A stretch of 64,000 bases of DNA from Silurus meridionalis (Eukaryota; Chordata; Actinopteri; Siluriformes; Siluridae), in assembly GCF_014805685.1 (NCBI RefSeq), contig NC_060885.1, forward strand, positions 15,147,132 to 15,211,131. Direction: 5' to 3'. The position numbers were made by a program, and so were the translations under genes. Each line of letters starts with the position of its first letter. Within the stretch, counting starts at the first letter, position 1. The notes below the pieces were generated by a model. The model was given only the letters and a program-made list of their open reading frames with translations. It did no database searches and was not told the origin of the DNA. This document shows positions 46,357 through 57,522 of this stretch, piece after piece.

Positions 46357-46735
46357 AGAAATTAAACCTTTTGGCTGACTTCTCTCTCACCTCTGGGGTT
46401 AGGGGTTCAAGTCCCGCCTCCACCCTGTGAGCGAGAAATTTGCATGTTGTTCTTGTGCTTAAGGGGTTTTTCTCCCCAGTGAAAAGGCATTGGTTGTAGG
46501 CTGATTGGCAGTAGAAAAAACCTGTAGTGTGTGAATGGGTGTGTGAGATTGTATGTGTGTTCATGATTGTGTCCTGTGATGGGTTGGCACCGTGGCCAGG
46601 GTGTCCCCCACCTTGTGCCTCAAATTCCCATTAATAGGCTCCAGACTCCTTTAGGACTCTGGGTAGAATAAGAAGTATAGAAAATGGACAGATGAATGGA
46701 AAGATGGAATGATGGATGGATGGATGGATGGATGG
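46357..46735 (+). mobile_element. L2-type 3' end / SINE with tRNA-like head and (GGAT)n tail
   Basis: GGTTCAAGTCCCGCCTCC (46402-46419) contains an exact Pol III B-box core (GGTTCAAGTCC). It is followed by GAAATTTGCATGTTGTTC, GTAGGCTGATTGGCAG, GTGTGTGAATGGGTGTGTGAG, CCTGTGATGGGTTGGCACCG, GGCCAGGGTGTCCCCCACC, AATAGGCTCCAGACTCC and GTAGAATAAGAAGTATAGAA. This order is that of a very common fish L2-type 3' end. The tail is ATGGATGGATGG at 46713-46735. The copy is about 375 bp and moderately mutated. It could be a SINE sharing an L2 tail or a LINE 3' fragment; I cannot separate these. Confidence 0.85.
46402..46412 (+). promoter_or_regulatory. Pol III B-box-like site
   Basis: GGTTCAAGTCC fits the B-box pattern GGTTCRANNCC exactly and lies near the head of the SINE/L2 copy. 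A clear A box is not apparent upstream, so transcription is doubtful. Confidence 0.6.
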
Positions 46736-48139
46736 GTAAAGCAGTTTTCTTCTGTGCCACCCAAATGCTCCACAATTCAGCAATTCCTGTCATTCTAGGC
46801 ACATTTGCTCCCCACCTGGACATAAAAGCATGGTTACTCACACTCTCACACACACACACACTAACACTAACCAAAATACCCCAGTATGATGCACTAGCCA
46901 GGGGCAATCCTACACACGGGATGCTACAAAAAGGACAAATCCTCATCCAAGGCCAGGAAGTTTAAAATGTGATTATCTTTTTATCAGGCAACAGCCAACT
47001 ATGTTTTCTAAATATTAGTCCACATAATCTGAGATCTGTGGTGTGGCTCTAGGGTGAGTGGATGAGAGGGGGCAGATAAATCAGGGTGAGGGAGCAGGGT
47101 GGGGTTAAACTAACACAAATTAATAACGCTGATGGAGATCTGTCCTTTTAGCATAATTTCAGAGAAAATGTTCCCTGACCCTGCAGCCATGCTCCTTATC
47201 TTGTTGCTTCTGAACAATATGAAACAGCTATTTTGTTTACTGGTTAACCTTTAGCAGGCTGCGGGAGACACCAGGACTGTGTCTGCACTCCGATCTGTGT
47301 GTGTGGCTGGGGCACGGTGCTGGCGTGTTGGTGGAGGTGTGGCATGTCTCGTTTGTGTGCATCATCCACATACAGGTACACAGAGTCGAGAAAAGCACAT
47401 TCATCAGAATATCGCACTCTATAATAAAAAAAAAAAAAAAAGTAACAAATAAAAAAATAATTAGACACACAGATAGACAAAAAAAAAAAAAGAACTATAC
47501 GACTTTGTAGTTAATTGTATCAGATCTTCTGCTAATTTCTAGTTCTAGTTAATTTCTGTTTTATTCCCTTATTTATTTATCTATATTCTGTTCTGCATTG
47601 TTTATTCACAACAAAAACTGTTATTTGATTACCATGAGCAACAGATTATATAATAGAGAAAATTATCACCATTACAGACAAAATCTAAATGTATAAATAG
47701 ACTTTATGCGTACTGCATAAATCCATTTATTAAAACAACAGTACATAAAAATACCACGTTGGTATTTCTACATGTTTATACATATCTCTGTATTTAGTTT
47801 TCCCCTAAATATTAAATATACAGAAACAGAAGGTTCACATGCAGGCACAAACACACACACACACACACGTACACACAGGGTTGTAAAATGCTTCATCAGA
47901 GGGAGATGCAGGGATGTTAACTGCTATGGTAACCAAGCCCTGGGGACTCTGCATTCTGATCAGCTCACCTCGCAACATCTGCCTCTTCAATGTTCAAGCA
48001 CAAAAATATGAATAAATAAAAGAAGAAATTAAAACAAGAGAGCTAATGATGCCTGCAGATTTCTACCCTTCTTCATCAGTGCAGTGCAGAGAGCAGACTC
48101 ATGTGCACTCTCTCTCTCGCTCTCATACGCTCATACACA
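46736..48139. other. No gene recognised; short simple repeats
   Basis: Unique sequence with (CA)n at about 46848-46860 and 47850-47868 and poly-A runs at about 47427-47441 and 47480-47491. GAACCAAGCC around 47918-47937 (AACTGCTATGGTAACC) resembles an RFX X-box. No gene. Confidence 0.45.
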
Positions 48140-48620
48140 ACACATGCACACTCTGCGAACAAACGTGGCTATATGAAAACTAATTGAATGTTGATTGCTG
48201 ATTAAGTGGGCTTTCTTTTGGTTCCGATCAGCGCCACTCGCTCCCCTGCACACCAGGCTCAAACTGACAGCAGGGTCGACAGTACAAGGGAGAGCGAGAG
48301 GTTGAGAAGAGACCATTATCTGAAAGTTAATGACCACCATGAATAGAGAGGCATTACCTTTACGGAGTTCCACATTGAAAAATAATGGCCACCCTTTTGC
48401 ATGAACCACACTTTGCTTTGCATTTTGCGCCGGACCCATCATTACAGACTTTTAAGGCGCTGTATTCCCGAGGTCCATTATGAATATAATGCAGTCAGCC
48501 TTCCCTTAAAATCAGCTCTGTGGGCTGGATACCGATTCGAAGAACTGCATCTCACAGTTAAATGAAGCCACTGATGTCCCCTTGTGCACCATTTTACTGT
48601 ATAATAATAATAGGACATTT
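48140..48620. promoter_or_regulatory. CNE-like block
   Basis: Balanced unique DNA with ATTGCTGATTAAGTGGGC, GGTTCCGATCAGCGCCACTC, ATTATCTGAAAGTTAATGACC, AAAATAATGGCCACCC, TTTGCGCCGGACCCATC and GGTCCATTATGAATATAATGC. Frames on the minus strand are open but without motifs. Regulatory role inferred from texture. Confidence 0.38.
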
Positions 48621-49229
48621 TTACAACAAAAGAGCCAAGGTTATTATTTATTATGTACCACATTTGTATAGCATGTACACTTAACCTTGATGATGAAAAA
48701 GGGCTAAAAATACTGAATACGGACTCTTTAATTCTTAATAAGCATTTTCAACTTATGAGTTCCGATGCATATACATGCGACCTTCACACAACCCCGGAAC
48801 ACACTACTATGTTTACTTCTATCAATACTCTTATCTCATCTAGGAGCACTTGCTTTTCCGAATCAACTCTGTTTAATCAAGTGATCGAACATTCAATTTG
48901 AATCAAAATGAATCCTTCATTAACAGAACAACCAACTGTACCACAAGATGAAATTTCCGTTTGATGAAGTGATTGCTTTTAGTCATTTAGATCGACGTCA
49001 GCACAGCAATCGACACCTCATACAATCATTTACTGATAAATTAAAAGATGTACATAGCACTGAAAAAATAATACAACAACCGAATACCTTGACATTAATG
49101 TACCCCGTTCATTAAGTATGAATTAGTATTAAGAAGTATAACAAACACAATCATTTAACAAACAAGGTTCTTTTATTTATTTATTTTTACTGAAAGTTAA
49201 GTCGAGACCAGACATAATGTAACCTGGAG
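48621..49229. other. No gene recognised
   Basis: AT-rich unique sequence. Confidence 0.5.
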
Positions 49230-49640
49230 CATTGTCTATTGTAAAGTGAAAACAATCACCAGCATTCATCTGGAGTCCTAAATGAGGCCGGCTTTCACTG
49301 AATGGAACAGAAGAACAGATGAACTAGGAAGGCATTCAGGTGGAATTGACACAAAATGTCAATTAGCAAATTATCATTGCCTTTAAAGAGAATTGGATCT
49401 TTTCTTTACTCCACCCCCCTCCTTTTTTTCTTTTTTTTTTGGCTAAACTGTCTGACAGCTCTCTCCCCAAAGACCATTACAGAGTGATTTTTGAGGTATT
49501 ATATTCATGTGGGGTTTCAGTAATTGGATTAAATTGGTTCCAGAATGTAGCAATTTATATTATAATAGCCCATTACTTCTAATACTGTACTTAATTAATT
49601 AGGCCTCTTTTTTGCCTGATGTGTAAGTTAGCGGACACAA
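49230..49640. promoter_or_regulatory. CNE-like block
   Basis: Includes TGTCAATTAGCAAATTATC (about 49358-49376), TTTCAGTAATTGGATTAAATTGG, TAATAGCCCATTACTTC and ACTTAATTAATTAGGCC (about 49588-49604). The homeodomain-core density is high and the sequence is unique apart from a T run near 49430. Confidence 0.38.
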
Positions 49641-49668
49641 GAAGACTGGTTCAGTTTGTGCTGCTCTT

Positions 49669-49669
<1 letters not shown>

Positions 49670-49716
<47 letters not shown>
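49670..49716. repeat. (TC)n microsatellite
   Basis: About 23 TC units. Confidence 0.97.
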
Positions 49717-49719
<3 letters not shown>

Positions 49720-50044
49720 GAAGTTGACTTATTAAAGACATGAATTTTAACCAGTAAGTACAAATCACATGTCTGCTGCCATGTCGAATACGGCCAAACA
49801 GCATGTTACCCATATGTGCCCTTATGCAATAAGAAAACATTCAATTTACCGTTTATACCCAAAGTTTTTGTTTTTATAAGGGCTCACTTCACTTCATTTT
49901 AGGTCCCTATTTGGTTCGAATACAAGAAAGTAATTCTTCTTTGTCTATTAAAAATTAATACCATTTTTAGACAATTTCCATATGCAAATACATTTTAATT
50001 AACTAAATGAAATCATTTCCATTCTGCTTTGCAAAGCCTAAAGG

Positions 50045-50046
<2 letters not shown>
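49717..50046. other. No gene recognised
   Basis: AT-rich unique sequence. Confidence 0.5.

Positions 50047-50104
<58 letters not shown>
50047..50104 (+). repeat. (GT)29 microsatellite, left arm of inverted pair
   Basis: 58 bp of GT dinucleotides; complementary to the (CA)n at 50176-50241, 71 bp away. Confidence 0.97.
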
Positions 50105-50109
<5 letters not shown>

Positions 50110-50156
50110 AGTGATACATGAGTGTCAGTTAAGCACACACAGGAATACATGAATGT

Positions 50157-50170
50157 GCATGCGCGCATGC
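50157..50170. repeat. GCATGCGCGCATGC perfect palindrome
   Basis: A 14-bp alternating purine-pyrimidine palindrome in the spacer between the (GT)n and (CA)n arms; a sequence type that favours Z-DNA. Confidence 0.9.
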
Positions 50171-50174
50171 CCAT

Positions 50175-50175
<1 letters not shown>

Positions 50176-50241
<66 letters not shown>
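50176..50241 (+). repeat. (CA)33 microsatellite, right arm of inverted pair
   Basis: 66 bp of CA dinucleotides. Together with 50047-50104 it can form a stem of about 58 bp with a 71-nt loop. Confidence 0.97.
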
Positions 50242-50245
<4 letters not shown>

Positions 50246-51072
50246 TATACAATACAATTGATTAAAATGGAGTATGATGAAAACATTATAGAGAAAGTGA
50301 CTGAGGAGAGACAGGAATAAAAAAAAAAACAGGTGGAAAAAGATAGGTGAAATATCAAGGACTCAAATGAAATCAAGGTGCTATACTACAGACAAAAAAA
50401 GCTAAAAAAAAATCTGTACACTTGTGTACAAGGCTGGAGCATCTACATTAACAAATAAACAATCCAAAAAATGTACAAGAAATGGTGTATAATTACAAAC
50501 ATTCCCTTTATGAATAATTATGCACTGTCGCTCAGACTAGAGCTGTATAACAAGCTGTCACATCAAACACACTCAATATTTCTTAGGGAAATGTATTCAA
50601 CAGTACAGTTATTATTATATTAATGCGAACATTAAGATGACACCTGAACAAAGACACTCAGCAGGCCTTTGCATGCAAGTTGTCCTTGTACGCATCATGC
50701 ACACACGCACACACACACGCACAAGTGTAGTGTCTGAATATGTAGACTAGTAATAAATAGAGAATCTAAGAGAACATTCGAGTTTCTCATTAAGGCGATT
50801 AAAGCAGACACTGCGATATATTTTGCATTAATAACGTTTTCTCGTGTTACAATTTTTCCTCATTTCTGCAGAGATAATATAATGCGTTGTTAAAGCACAC
50901 AAAGAGTAATGAAAAATGATTCCGAAGACTTGATTATATTACAGATATTGTCTATCAGGCAGCTCAATCTTGTTATGATGGAATATTTAATATACTGATT
51001 TCGAGAGCTGGAGATTATGGCAGTATATAAAACCACCACTCACATAAAACTGAAAAAAAAGTGGGTTTCTGA

Positions 51073-51075
<3 letters not shown>
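50242..51075. other. No gene recognised
   Basis: AT-rich unique sequence with a short interrupted (CA)n at about 50699-50722. Confidence 0.5.
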
Positions 51076-51078
<3 letters not shown>

Positions 51079-51129
<51 letters not shown>

Positions 51130-51163
51130 TGTGTGTGTAAGAGAGAGAGAGAGGGAGAGGGAG
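51079..51163. repeat. Compound (GT)n(GA)n microsatellite
   Basis: About 25 GT units, an AGTG interruption and then GA-rich repeats to about 51178. Confidence 0.95.
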
Positions 51164-51179
51164 AGAAGAGAGCGAGAGC

Positions 51180-52105
51180 ACACTGGATCTAGTTTCCTGT
51201 TACCACAAGGTGGCATCTTCCTTCCTACAACTTCCTTCTGCTTCATGTCTGATCTACAGATGATACAGGAGCAGCAGAAGTAAAGAACTAGATGCAAGAC
51301 CTGATGCAAACTATGTATATTTAATGAGAATCATTGTACTGCTACGATTATAGGATACACAAATCAAACAATCGTCAACTTAAAAAAATCTACACGCGCA
51401 TGTATGTATTCTGTATTTGCGGAAAGTAGAAAAAAGTTGTAAAAACCTGAGCGCGTTTAAGTTTAAATAAACCATGCAAATCTTGCTAATGAATAATTAA
51501 GCACAAATAAAGGATTAAAAAGGATAGATAGAAGCTAGAGATAAAATAAGGAAATAAGTGAAAGAATAGACTTGGAGTAAAGGTAAAGAAGCAAAAGCAA
51601 GATGACACATTACTGCCCATGTAAGGCCTGACTGCATGAATAACATCTTTGAGATGGACACTATGCTGAGTCCTGAGCTTCTGCTCTTTCAGTTGCTGAC
51701 AGCTACAGGGAAATAGCAGAGAAAAGGGAGGAAAAAAAGATAGAGAGACATATAGTTAGCTCGGCTGGATTTTTTTTTCTAGCTGAAGCCCCCGTTCTCT
51801 TCACCCCTCACTCTGTCTCCTCACCTGTTCATTTCTTCCTGCCATTTGCCATATGGACAAGCGCTGCACACTGAGTAAACAGTTCCATTTCCATCGGCAG
51901 TGGCTCATTACGAGACGTGTTCATTCTCCTTTTCATGGGCTAGCTTTAGCAGCTGTAGCCTCACTAATTTCTATAGGTGCAATTAAACATCTGCTTCCTG
52001 GAGCTGATTAATATGATCACCAAGTCAAACAATACAGGCGAATAAACAAGACGGTGAGAACGGACTAGCAAATCATAGCGACAGTTTTAGGACTATACAC
52101 TATAT
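51180..52105. other. No gene recognised; weak CNE-like patch at 51835-52080
   Basis: The patch contains GCCATTTGCCATATGGAC and AGCTGATTAATATGATCACC and is more balanced than the flanks. No coding feature. Confidence 0.4.
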
Positions 52106-52108
52106 GGC

Positions 52109-52138
<30 letters not shown>
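52109..52138. repeat. (GT)n(TA)n short compound repeat
   Basis: GTGTGTGTGTA then TA dinucleotides, directly beside a Tc1 fragment. Confidence 0.93.
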
Positions 52139-52139
<1 letters not shown>

Positions 52140-52525
52140 GACAGTATGTAACCTGACTAATATTGTGTTGGTCCTTCTTCAACTCTTCAGCAATTTGAGC
52201 TACAGCAGCTCGTCTGTTGAATCGGACCACATGGGCCAGAGTTCACTCTCTACATGCATCAATGAGCCTTAGTCGCCCATGACCCTGTCGCTGGTTCACC
52301 ACTGTTCCTTCCTTGGACCACTTTTGATAGATACTGACCACTGCAGACCAAGAACACCCCAAGAGCTGCAGTTTTGAAGATGCTCTGACCCAGTCATCTA
52401 GCTGTAACAATTTGGTCTTCGTCAAACTCACTCATATTCTTACGCTTGCCCATTTTTCCTGCTTCTAACACATCCACTTTGAGGACAAAATGTTCACTTG
52501 CTGGCTAATGTATCCCACCCAAGTA
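52140..52525 (-). mobile_element. Internally deleted Tc1-like transposon, lineage C
   Basis: GTAACCTGACTAATATTGTG...GGTCCTTCTTCAACTCTTCAGC joins the 3' part of the element to its 5' part: the phrase after TTGGTCC jumps directly to the helix-turn-helix region. GATGCATCAATGAGCC-like text and CCCATGACCCTGTCGCTGG...ACTGTTCCTTCCTTGGACC are diagnostic. CCCATTTTTCCTGCTTCTAAC (antisense of the start) and ATGTATCCCACCC mark the upstream untranslated end. Outer termini are lost. A TA-rich repeat borders the left side. Confidence 0.85.
52180..52465 (-). pseudogene. Tc1-like transposase N-terminal helix-turn-helix remnant
   Basis: On the minus strand, 52243-52431 translates to a paired-like Tc1 DNA-binding domain with LGCSWSAVVSIYQKWSKEGT and VNQRQGHGRLRLIDA. 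This is the helix-turn-helix plus GRPR-like AT-hook segment of these transposases. The start lies just upstream: CCCATTTTTCCTGC is the antisense of an MGK-type beginning, in another frame after an indel near 52405-52440. Downstream the frame passes through a mutated junction (CACATGGGCCAGAGTTCACTC) into a deletion that removes the whole DDE catalytic domain. Only DNA-binding parts remain. Confidence 0.87.
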
Positions 52526-53679
52526 AAGTGTTTTTGTTGTTTCTATTAAATATGAACCCTACCTTGAGGCCCCTCTTAAAAACTGCAAATTACTGCACAA
52601 ATAAAGATAGAAAACAGTGGTAGAATGCAAGCACTACCAACACAGTCAAACATTTTCACAAATTTAGGTAATTGCACTTCTAAAATATAAAGAAAGTACT
52701 AGCCTAATGTACTGTAAAGCAGCATGACCCTGACCAGGCAGTTACAAAGGATGAATGAATGAATGATTGAACACTAACTGCATTGTGCGACGACTTATAT
52801 TTACATGAATGAATGCGGTCTTTCTTTGTCCTGCAAGCTTCGTACCTGATCGCTTACTCGTGGCCGCATGCTTAATCGCAGACTGCTCAAGGTCAGCATG
52901 AATGGGTCAAAAAAAGGAAGAAATATGAAGAGAAAAAAGGATATCACCATTTATTTGTACTTTACTGAACTCCTTGTCAACACACCAGCGACAAATCAGC
53001 CGTTACATTCATGTACAATTAATGATTCTTGGTTAATGATGTACAGCAGCTTTTGTTGCTTAAAATGTAATTTGTCAATAAAATTCATGTACTAAATAAA
53101 TGTCTAAATTCTTCACTGAAAAACAGTATAAAACAATAAAAAAACTATAAAACAAGCTCCATGAGCCTATATGTAACTGGCCCCTGTTTTCTCATCCACC
53201 CAATATACATCAATCACCTACATTTTGAAATGGGAGAAATAAATGAACCAGAAAGAAAGAGATCTGTCTCTTGTAAAGGAATACTCATTACAAATACATT
53301 TACATGTACTTTGCATTCTACCTTGTGCAAAAGAACTCTGTTAGATTTTTTTTATTTTTTGTTTATTTATTTTTTTTGTCCTGAAAGATATTCATTTTTT
53401 CTTGCGTGAACAAGTTGGAAAGCTGTTTTATTTCTGGTCAAATGGTCAACAACAAAACGATTCATTTTCATGGTTGTCAATTCCAGATAAAACCCAATTT
53501 GACCATTATTCATATAAAACCAAAAACACAATAAAACAGTGTGAAATGATGCATGTTGGTGGTAAATAGTTTCTTTCTTGTCTGACGCAAAAACACAAGG
53601 GAAGGAAATAAAAAAATCTACAACATGGTTGGTCTCAGTTTTATAGAGTAGAGAAAAAACATCAGGGTAGCTTTATTAT
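52526..53679. other. No gene recognised
   Basis: AT-rich unique sequence with a T-rich run at about 53345-53400. Frames at 52868-53095 and 53161-53409 lack motifs. Confidence 0.5.
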
Positions 53680-53995
53680 CAGACTGAATCTGGAGGCCAT
53701 CATGTAAATAGGTCTGCATCTCGGGAAGTTGATATGCAAAGCAGCCCTGTCCCGTGTGTCAGGATCTGTGCAACAAGGAGATTAATGGAATCCTAAAAGT
53801 GTAAATTATAGCCTTTACCCAGTGTGGTGTGGAGAGGAGGGCCAGCTGCCCCCGGGGAGACTTCCTACAAAGCAATTCCAGCCGCTCCACACATGCAAAT
53901 CTCTCCGACGCAGAGGTGAAGGGCAATTTCCCTCAGCCTCACTTCTTTATTTATTTCTGCAGATTGACTAGCTGGACACATCTACATAATCACGT
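53680..53995. promoter_or_regulatory. CNE-like block with octamer
   Basis: Balanced unique DNA with GGAGATTAATGGAATCC, CTCCACACATGCAAATC (octamer ATGCAAAT at 53893-53900, the POU-factor site) and CTGCCCCCGGGGAG. An open frame at 53829-54053 has no known domain. Confidence 0.4.
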
Positions 53996-54179
53996 GAAGG
54001 TGGCTGATGAACATGCACAATATGAAAAAGCAACAACCCTCCTTTGGCAATAATAATCATATTGATGCTTTTTTTCATCTATTGTCTTTGAACCCATAAT
54101 CAATGCATTACAAAAAAAAAGTATGCTATGTTTCTATTTGAATAATGGCAACACCATTACCAACCTGGGAAATAGTGGC

Positions 54180-54430
54180 AAAAGAACTACAGGCTAACGG
54201 TTATTGCAAAATACTGTAATGAGGCCTAGGCAAGCAAACAATGCATAAACATTTTTCAAACATTTTTCAACAGCCATCAGAGCCAGGGAATAACGCATAA
54301 TACATGCAAATGCCTCTGCATGCACTCCGGAAAAAAAACGGCGAGAAAGAAAATCTCCCAGAACACACCCCGCATCTATGAATAGGTGGTGACAGGGGAG
54401 CACCTCCGGACAGAGCGTCATAATTACAAG
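54180..54430. promoter_or_regulatory. CNE-like block with octamer
   Basis: Unique DNA with CATAATACATGCAAATGCC (octamer ATGCAAAT at 54304-54311) and GGACAGAGCGTCATAATTAC. Opposite frames overlap on the minus strand without family motifs. Confidence 0.37.
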
Positions 54431-54599
54431 CCCTGTGAAACGTGTGTATTTTAATGGAATGATGCATGTCCTTGGTATTAAAACACCTCTTCAAATCTGT
54501 CCTTTTTCCTGCTCACACCCTGTGCCTTTTATTCTTTTTTTTTTTTCTTTTCCTTTTAGGTCTGGCTACACTGATGTCCTCTCTGCTTCCCCCCACCTC

Positions 54600-55025
54600 T
54601 CCCTTTTTACTATTCATTGAGATACAATCGGCGGTTGGCACTTCTCCAGTGTTAGATGCATTTGAATAATACATGACATGCCCTTTCGCTGACATCACAG
54701 TGCCAGAGCTCCGACAAGGTATGACTCTTATTCTATATACACTTCCAATGTTTCGGCTGTTCACAATCTATACTGTCAACAATTTATCAAGGGGGATGCA
54801 GAGTGGCTCTGCCAAGTTATCAGAGTGGTCGGCGGACGCGCGTGTGATCTAGTCGCAGCATCTGGCTCTTCACTGCTCCTGACATTAGCACAGACAAGAG
54901 AATCAGTGGACTATTGAATGCAATTACAGTAAGCGAGACAGACAATAAAGATTGATAGCGCTTTCTCATTTTATCACATGACAAACATAGCGAAGGTTAA
55001 GGCAGCGTCTTCAGTTGCCTGGATC
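54600..55025. promoter_or_regulatory. CNE-like block
   Basis: CpG-containing unique sequence (CAATCGGCGGTTGGC, GGTCGGCGGACGCGCGTGTG near 54829-54844) mixed with GAATGCAATTACAGTAAGC and CAATAAAGATTGATAGCGC. No coding motif on either strand. Confidence 0.38.
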
Positions 55026-55460
55026 TAATAATGATTGAAAATATGCTCTGGTGCAGGCACCAAGAGAGGAACACGCAAAACCGCGAGCTATGCAATCCGT
55101 GTACATGCATCACGCACACAGCGTGTACGCATTCACGCTCGCACAAATATGCAAAACACACAACATGGAAATACAGTGCATGTCAAAGTTCGTATAAGCA
55201 AATATATGGAGTATATAATACTGGAATTTTTAAAGAAAAGAAAAGCCTTAGATGTAGCTCTCGTTCGTCGTCAATGAATATTTACACTACATCGATTACT
55301 GTTTTTTTTTTTCAAGAGCAATCCGAATGATTAAGAGGGGAGAAAGTCGGCATGCATATTTAAACAATGCAAAAGATAATAAATGGATCCCTTCAGTACA
55401 ATCAACAACCTCGGGCAAAGCGGAGGAGAAACATCCGGGGGAAATAACCTCACCATTGAC
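55026..55460. other. No gene recognised
   Basis: Unique sequence, slightly CpG-bearing at its start; overlapping plus frames from 55031 lack motifs. Confidence 0.45.

Positions 55461-55510
<50 letters not shown>
55461..55510. repeat. Compound (CA)n(TA)n microsatellite
   Basis: About 14 CA units followed by about 10 TA units. Confidence 0.95.
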
Positions 55511-57179
55511 AACACCAGTTTTAAAACTAAGCATGGGACAGAAAAAAAAAACATCTGTCAAATCCCACTAAAATGACTTGACATGACTCGGACTACCTGG
55601 CCAGAATTACGTATTGCAATTTTAACTGAGTTTACTTGCAAACATGACGAATGTTTAATTCCCTGGAAGACTGTGGAAGAAAAAACCATTTTGTCTGAGA
55701 CATGAAGGGGATGACATGTCATTGTGAGACTTTTCCATTATTTGCTTGAGTAATCATAACAATACAACATACTCCCCCCCTCAAGAGTTAATTGCACTAT
55801 GGTGGGAACAGGCTACTGCGAGCATTGCTAGATTTTGCATGCAATGTTGCTCCATTTTATTTATTTTTCTTTAATACCACTAAACACATCACATTCCAGT
55901 ATTTCTGTATCTGTGTAGATCCCTGGAGAAAACATGCTATTATGGAGTCAGTAAGGAGCCTGTGTCACTGAGCTAATAAAGTATAATGACATACATATAA
56001 CATACTCGCACACATAAATTATACTGGCATAAATTGCTATAATTATTAACCATTTTCAGTTTTATGTTGCACAACACAAAAATGAACAAGAAGATGAACA
56101 ATCCAGAAGCACAACAGGCTTAAAGTTTGTGTGATGTCTGCCTGATTCAAACAGAAGGTTAGGGGTATGTGTGTGTGCGAGTGTGTGGGAGAGAGAAAGA
56201 GGGGAAAGATGGGGCGGGTTGACAGCTGAGGATATTTGCATGCACACATGGTCGCACACGCAGTCACAGACGGTCACACATGCAAGGTGCAAGGGACTTA
56301 TCAGCCAAGATAAGGCCTGGCTGGCCTTTTTACCTGGGGAATCCAGGTCTAATCTGTAAAAGACTGTCAGGAACAAAGAGAGACCGCTTCCTCTAGGATA
56401 GCAGAGCTATAGTGAGGCCTAACTTTGCTCCTCAGCTTTTATCTCCTCCCTTCATTTAGGCTCACACTTATTGTTCCCATAATGCAACTCTTTTATCCTT
56501 GCGCACTGACCCCGTTGCTTGTGGATACTGTTTCTCTTGTCCTGTCACTCTTTGATAGGTGAAAGAATAAATATTGACGATTGTTTTTTTGTGATTCTTC
56601 TCGCAAAGTTGACTTTGTCCTGCATTATGTCTACCATCAGTGAGGTCAATTTGCCTGAATTATTAATTCACCTGGCAAAATGAACGCAAACAGTTTTGCA
56701 TCAGATAAATAACCCATCAAATAGACCAATAGTAATTTATGGACGTAGTGGTCAGTGCAGTGTTTACCGACCAAACAAAGCATTTGCATATATAAAGCCA
56801 CGATGAGACAATACAGCAGCTACACTGAGGTTTAAACACCTGATCATACAGACCACATAGCGCAAATTAACAAATAAGGTAAACTGTTCAGCTTTTTATT
56901 AATTGACATACACAGTCTTGCAGCTGTGAGACTTTTTTTTTTCGAGTTATCTTAAAAAAATCAGCCCAAAAAAAAACACACAAAAGAAAACTGTCATTCA
57001 GGATATGCAAGTGACATATTGCTCAAAAACCGAGTAGATAAGGCAGAGCCGTGACTCCCGTTTCGCAGTCGGTGGCCACTGGATTTCCTGTACATCAAGC
57101 AAAGCACCTAATTCTTGCATCATATGAATGGGTTATTTTCATGCTGGCAGCATGATGAGTCTCTGAACTGTACACCACT
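55511..57179. other. No gene recognised
   Basis: Mostly AT-rich unique sequence, with (GT)n-like DNA near 56168-56188 and a GA-rich stretch after it. The minus-strand frames at 56046-56376 show no family motif. Confidence 0.45.
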
Positions 57180-57430
57180 TTCAGCTGGCTCCACCAAAAA
57201 TGCCATATTAATGTCAAAAGAGATATAACGATTTAGATCCGTCAGATTGCCTGATGTCAGAACACATCCGTCTTTGGAGCTGGTTGATTACAGATTTCCC
57301 ATCAGAGTTCCAAGGTGGAAAAAAGATAAGCCTGCTCTTTGAATTGTGAAGCTCTAGAGAAACCAGAGAACCACAAAGTTTTTTCTCAACTTTACTATCA
57401 GTCGTTCTTTGGCGCTTCCTAGCTGAGGTC
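57180..57430. promoter_or_regulatory. Weak CNE-like patch
   Basis: Unique, moderately balanced: AATGCCATATTAATGTC, TTTAGATCCGTCAGATTGCC, GAGCTGGTTGATTACAG. A minus-strand frame is open across it (57214-57432) with no recognised domain. Confidence 0.27.
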
Positions 57431-57499
57431 ATTTTATCGTATAGAACTATAAGGTGAAGCAGGTGTTTTAAAACCTACCAAAATGTACTAAATTCTGTG

Positions 57500-57522
57500 T
57501 GTTTGTGTGTGTGTGTGTGTGT
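57500..57522. repeat. (GT)n short microsatellite
   Basis: About 11 GT units. Confidence 0.9.

Noticed and set aside
46402..46412. A genuine tRNA gene at the B-box
   Set aside because: No cloverleaf can be laid out around it and the downstream body is the common L2/SINE sequence.
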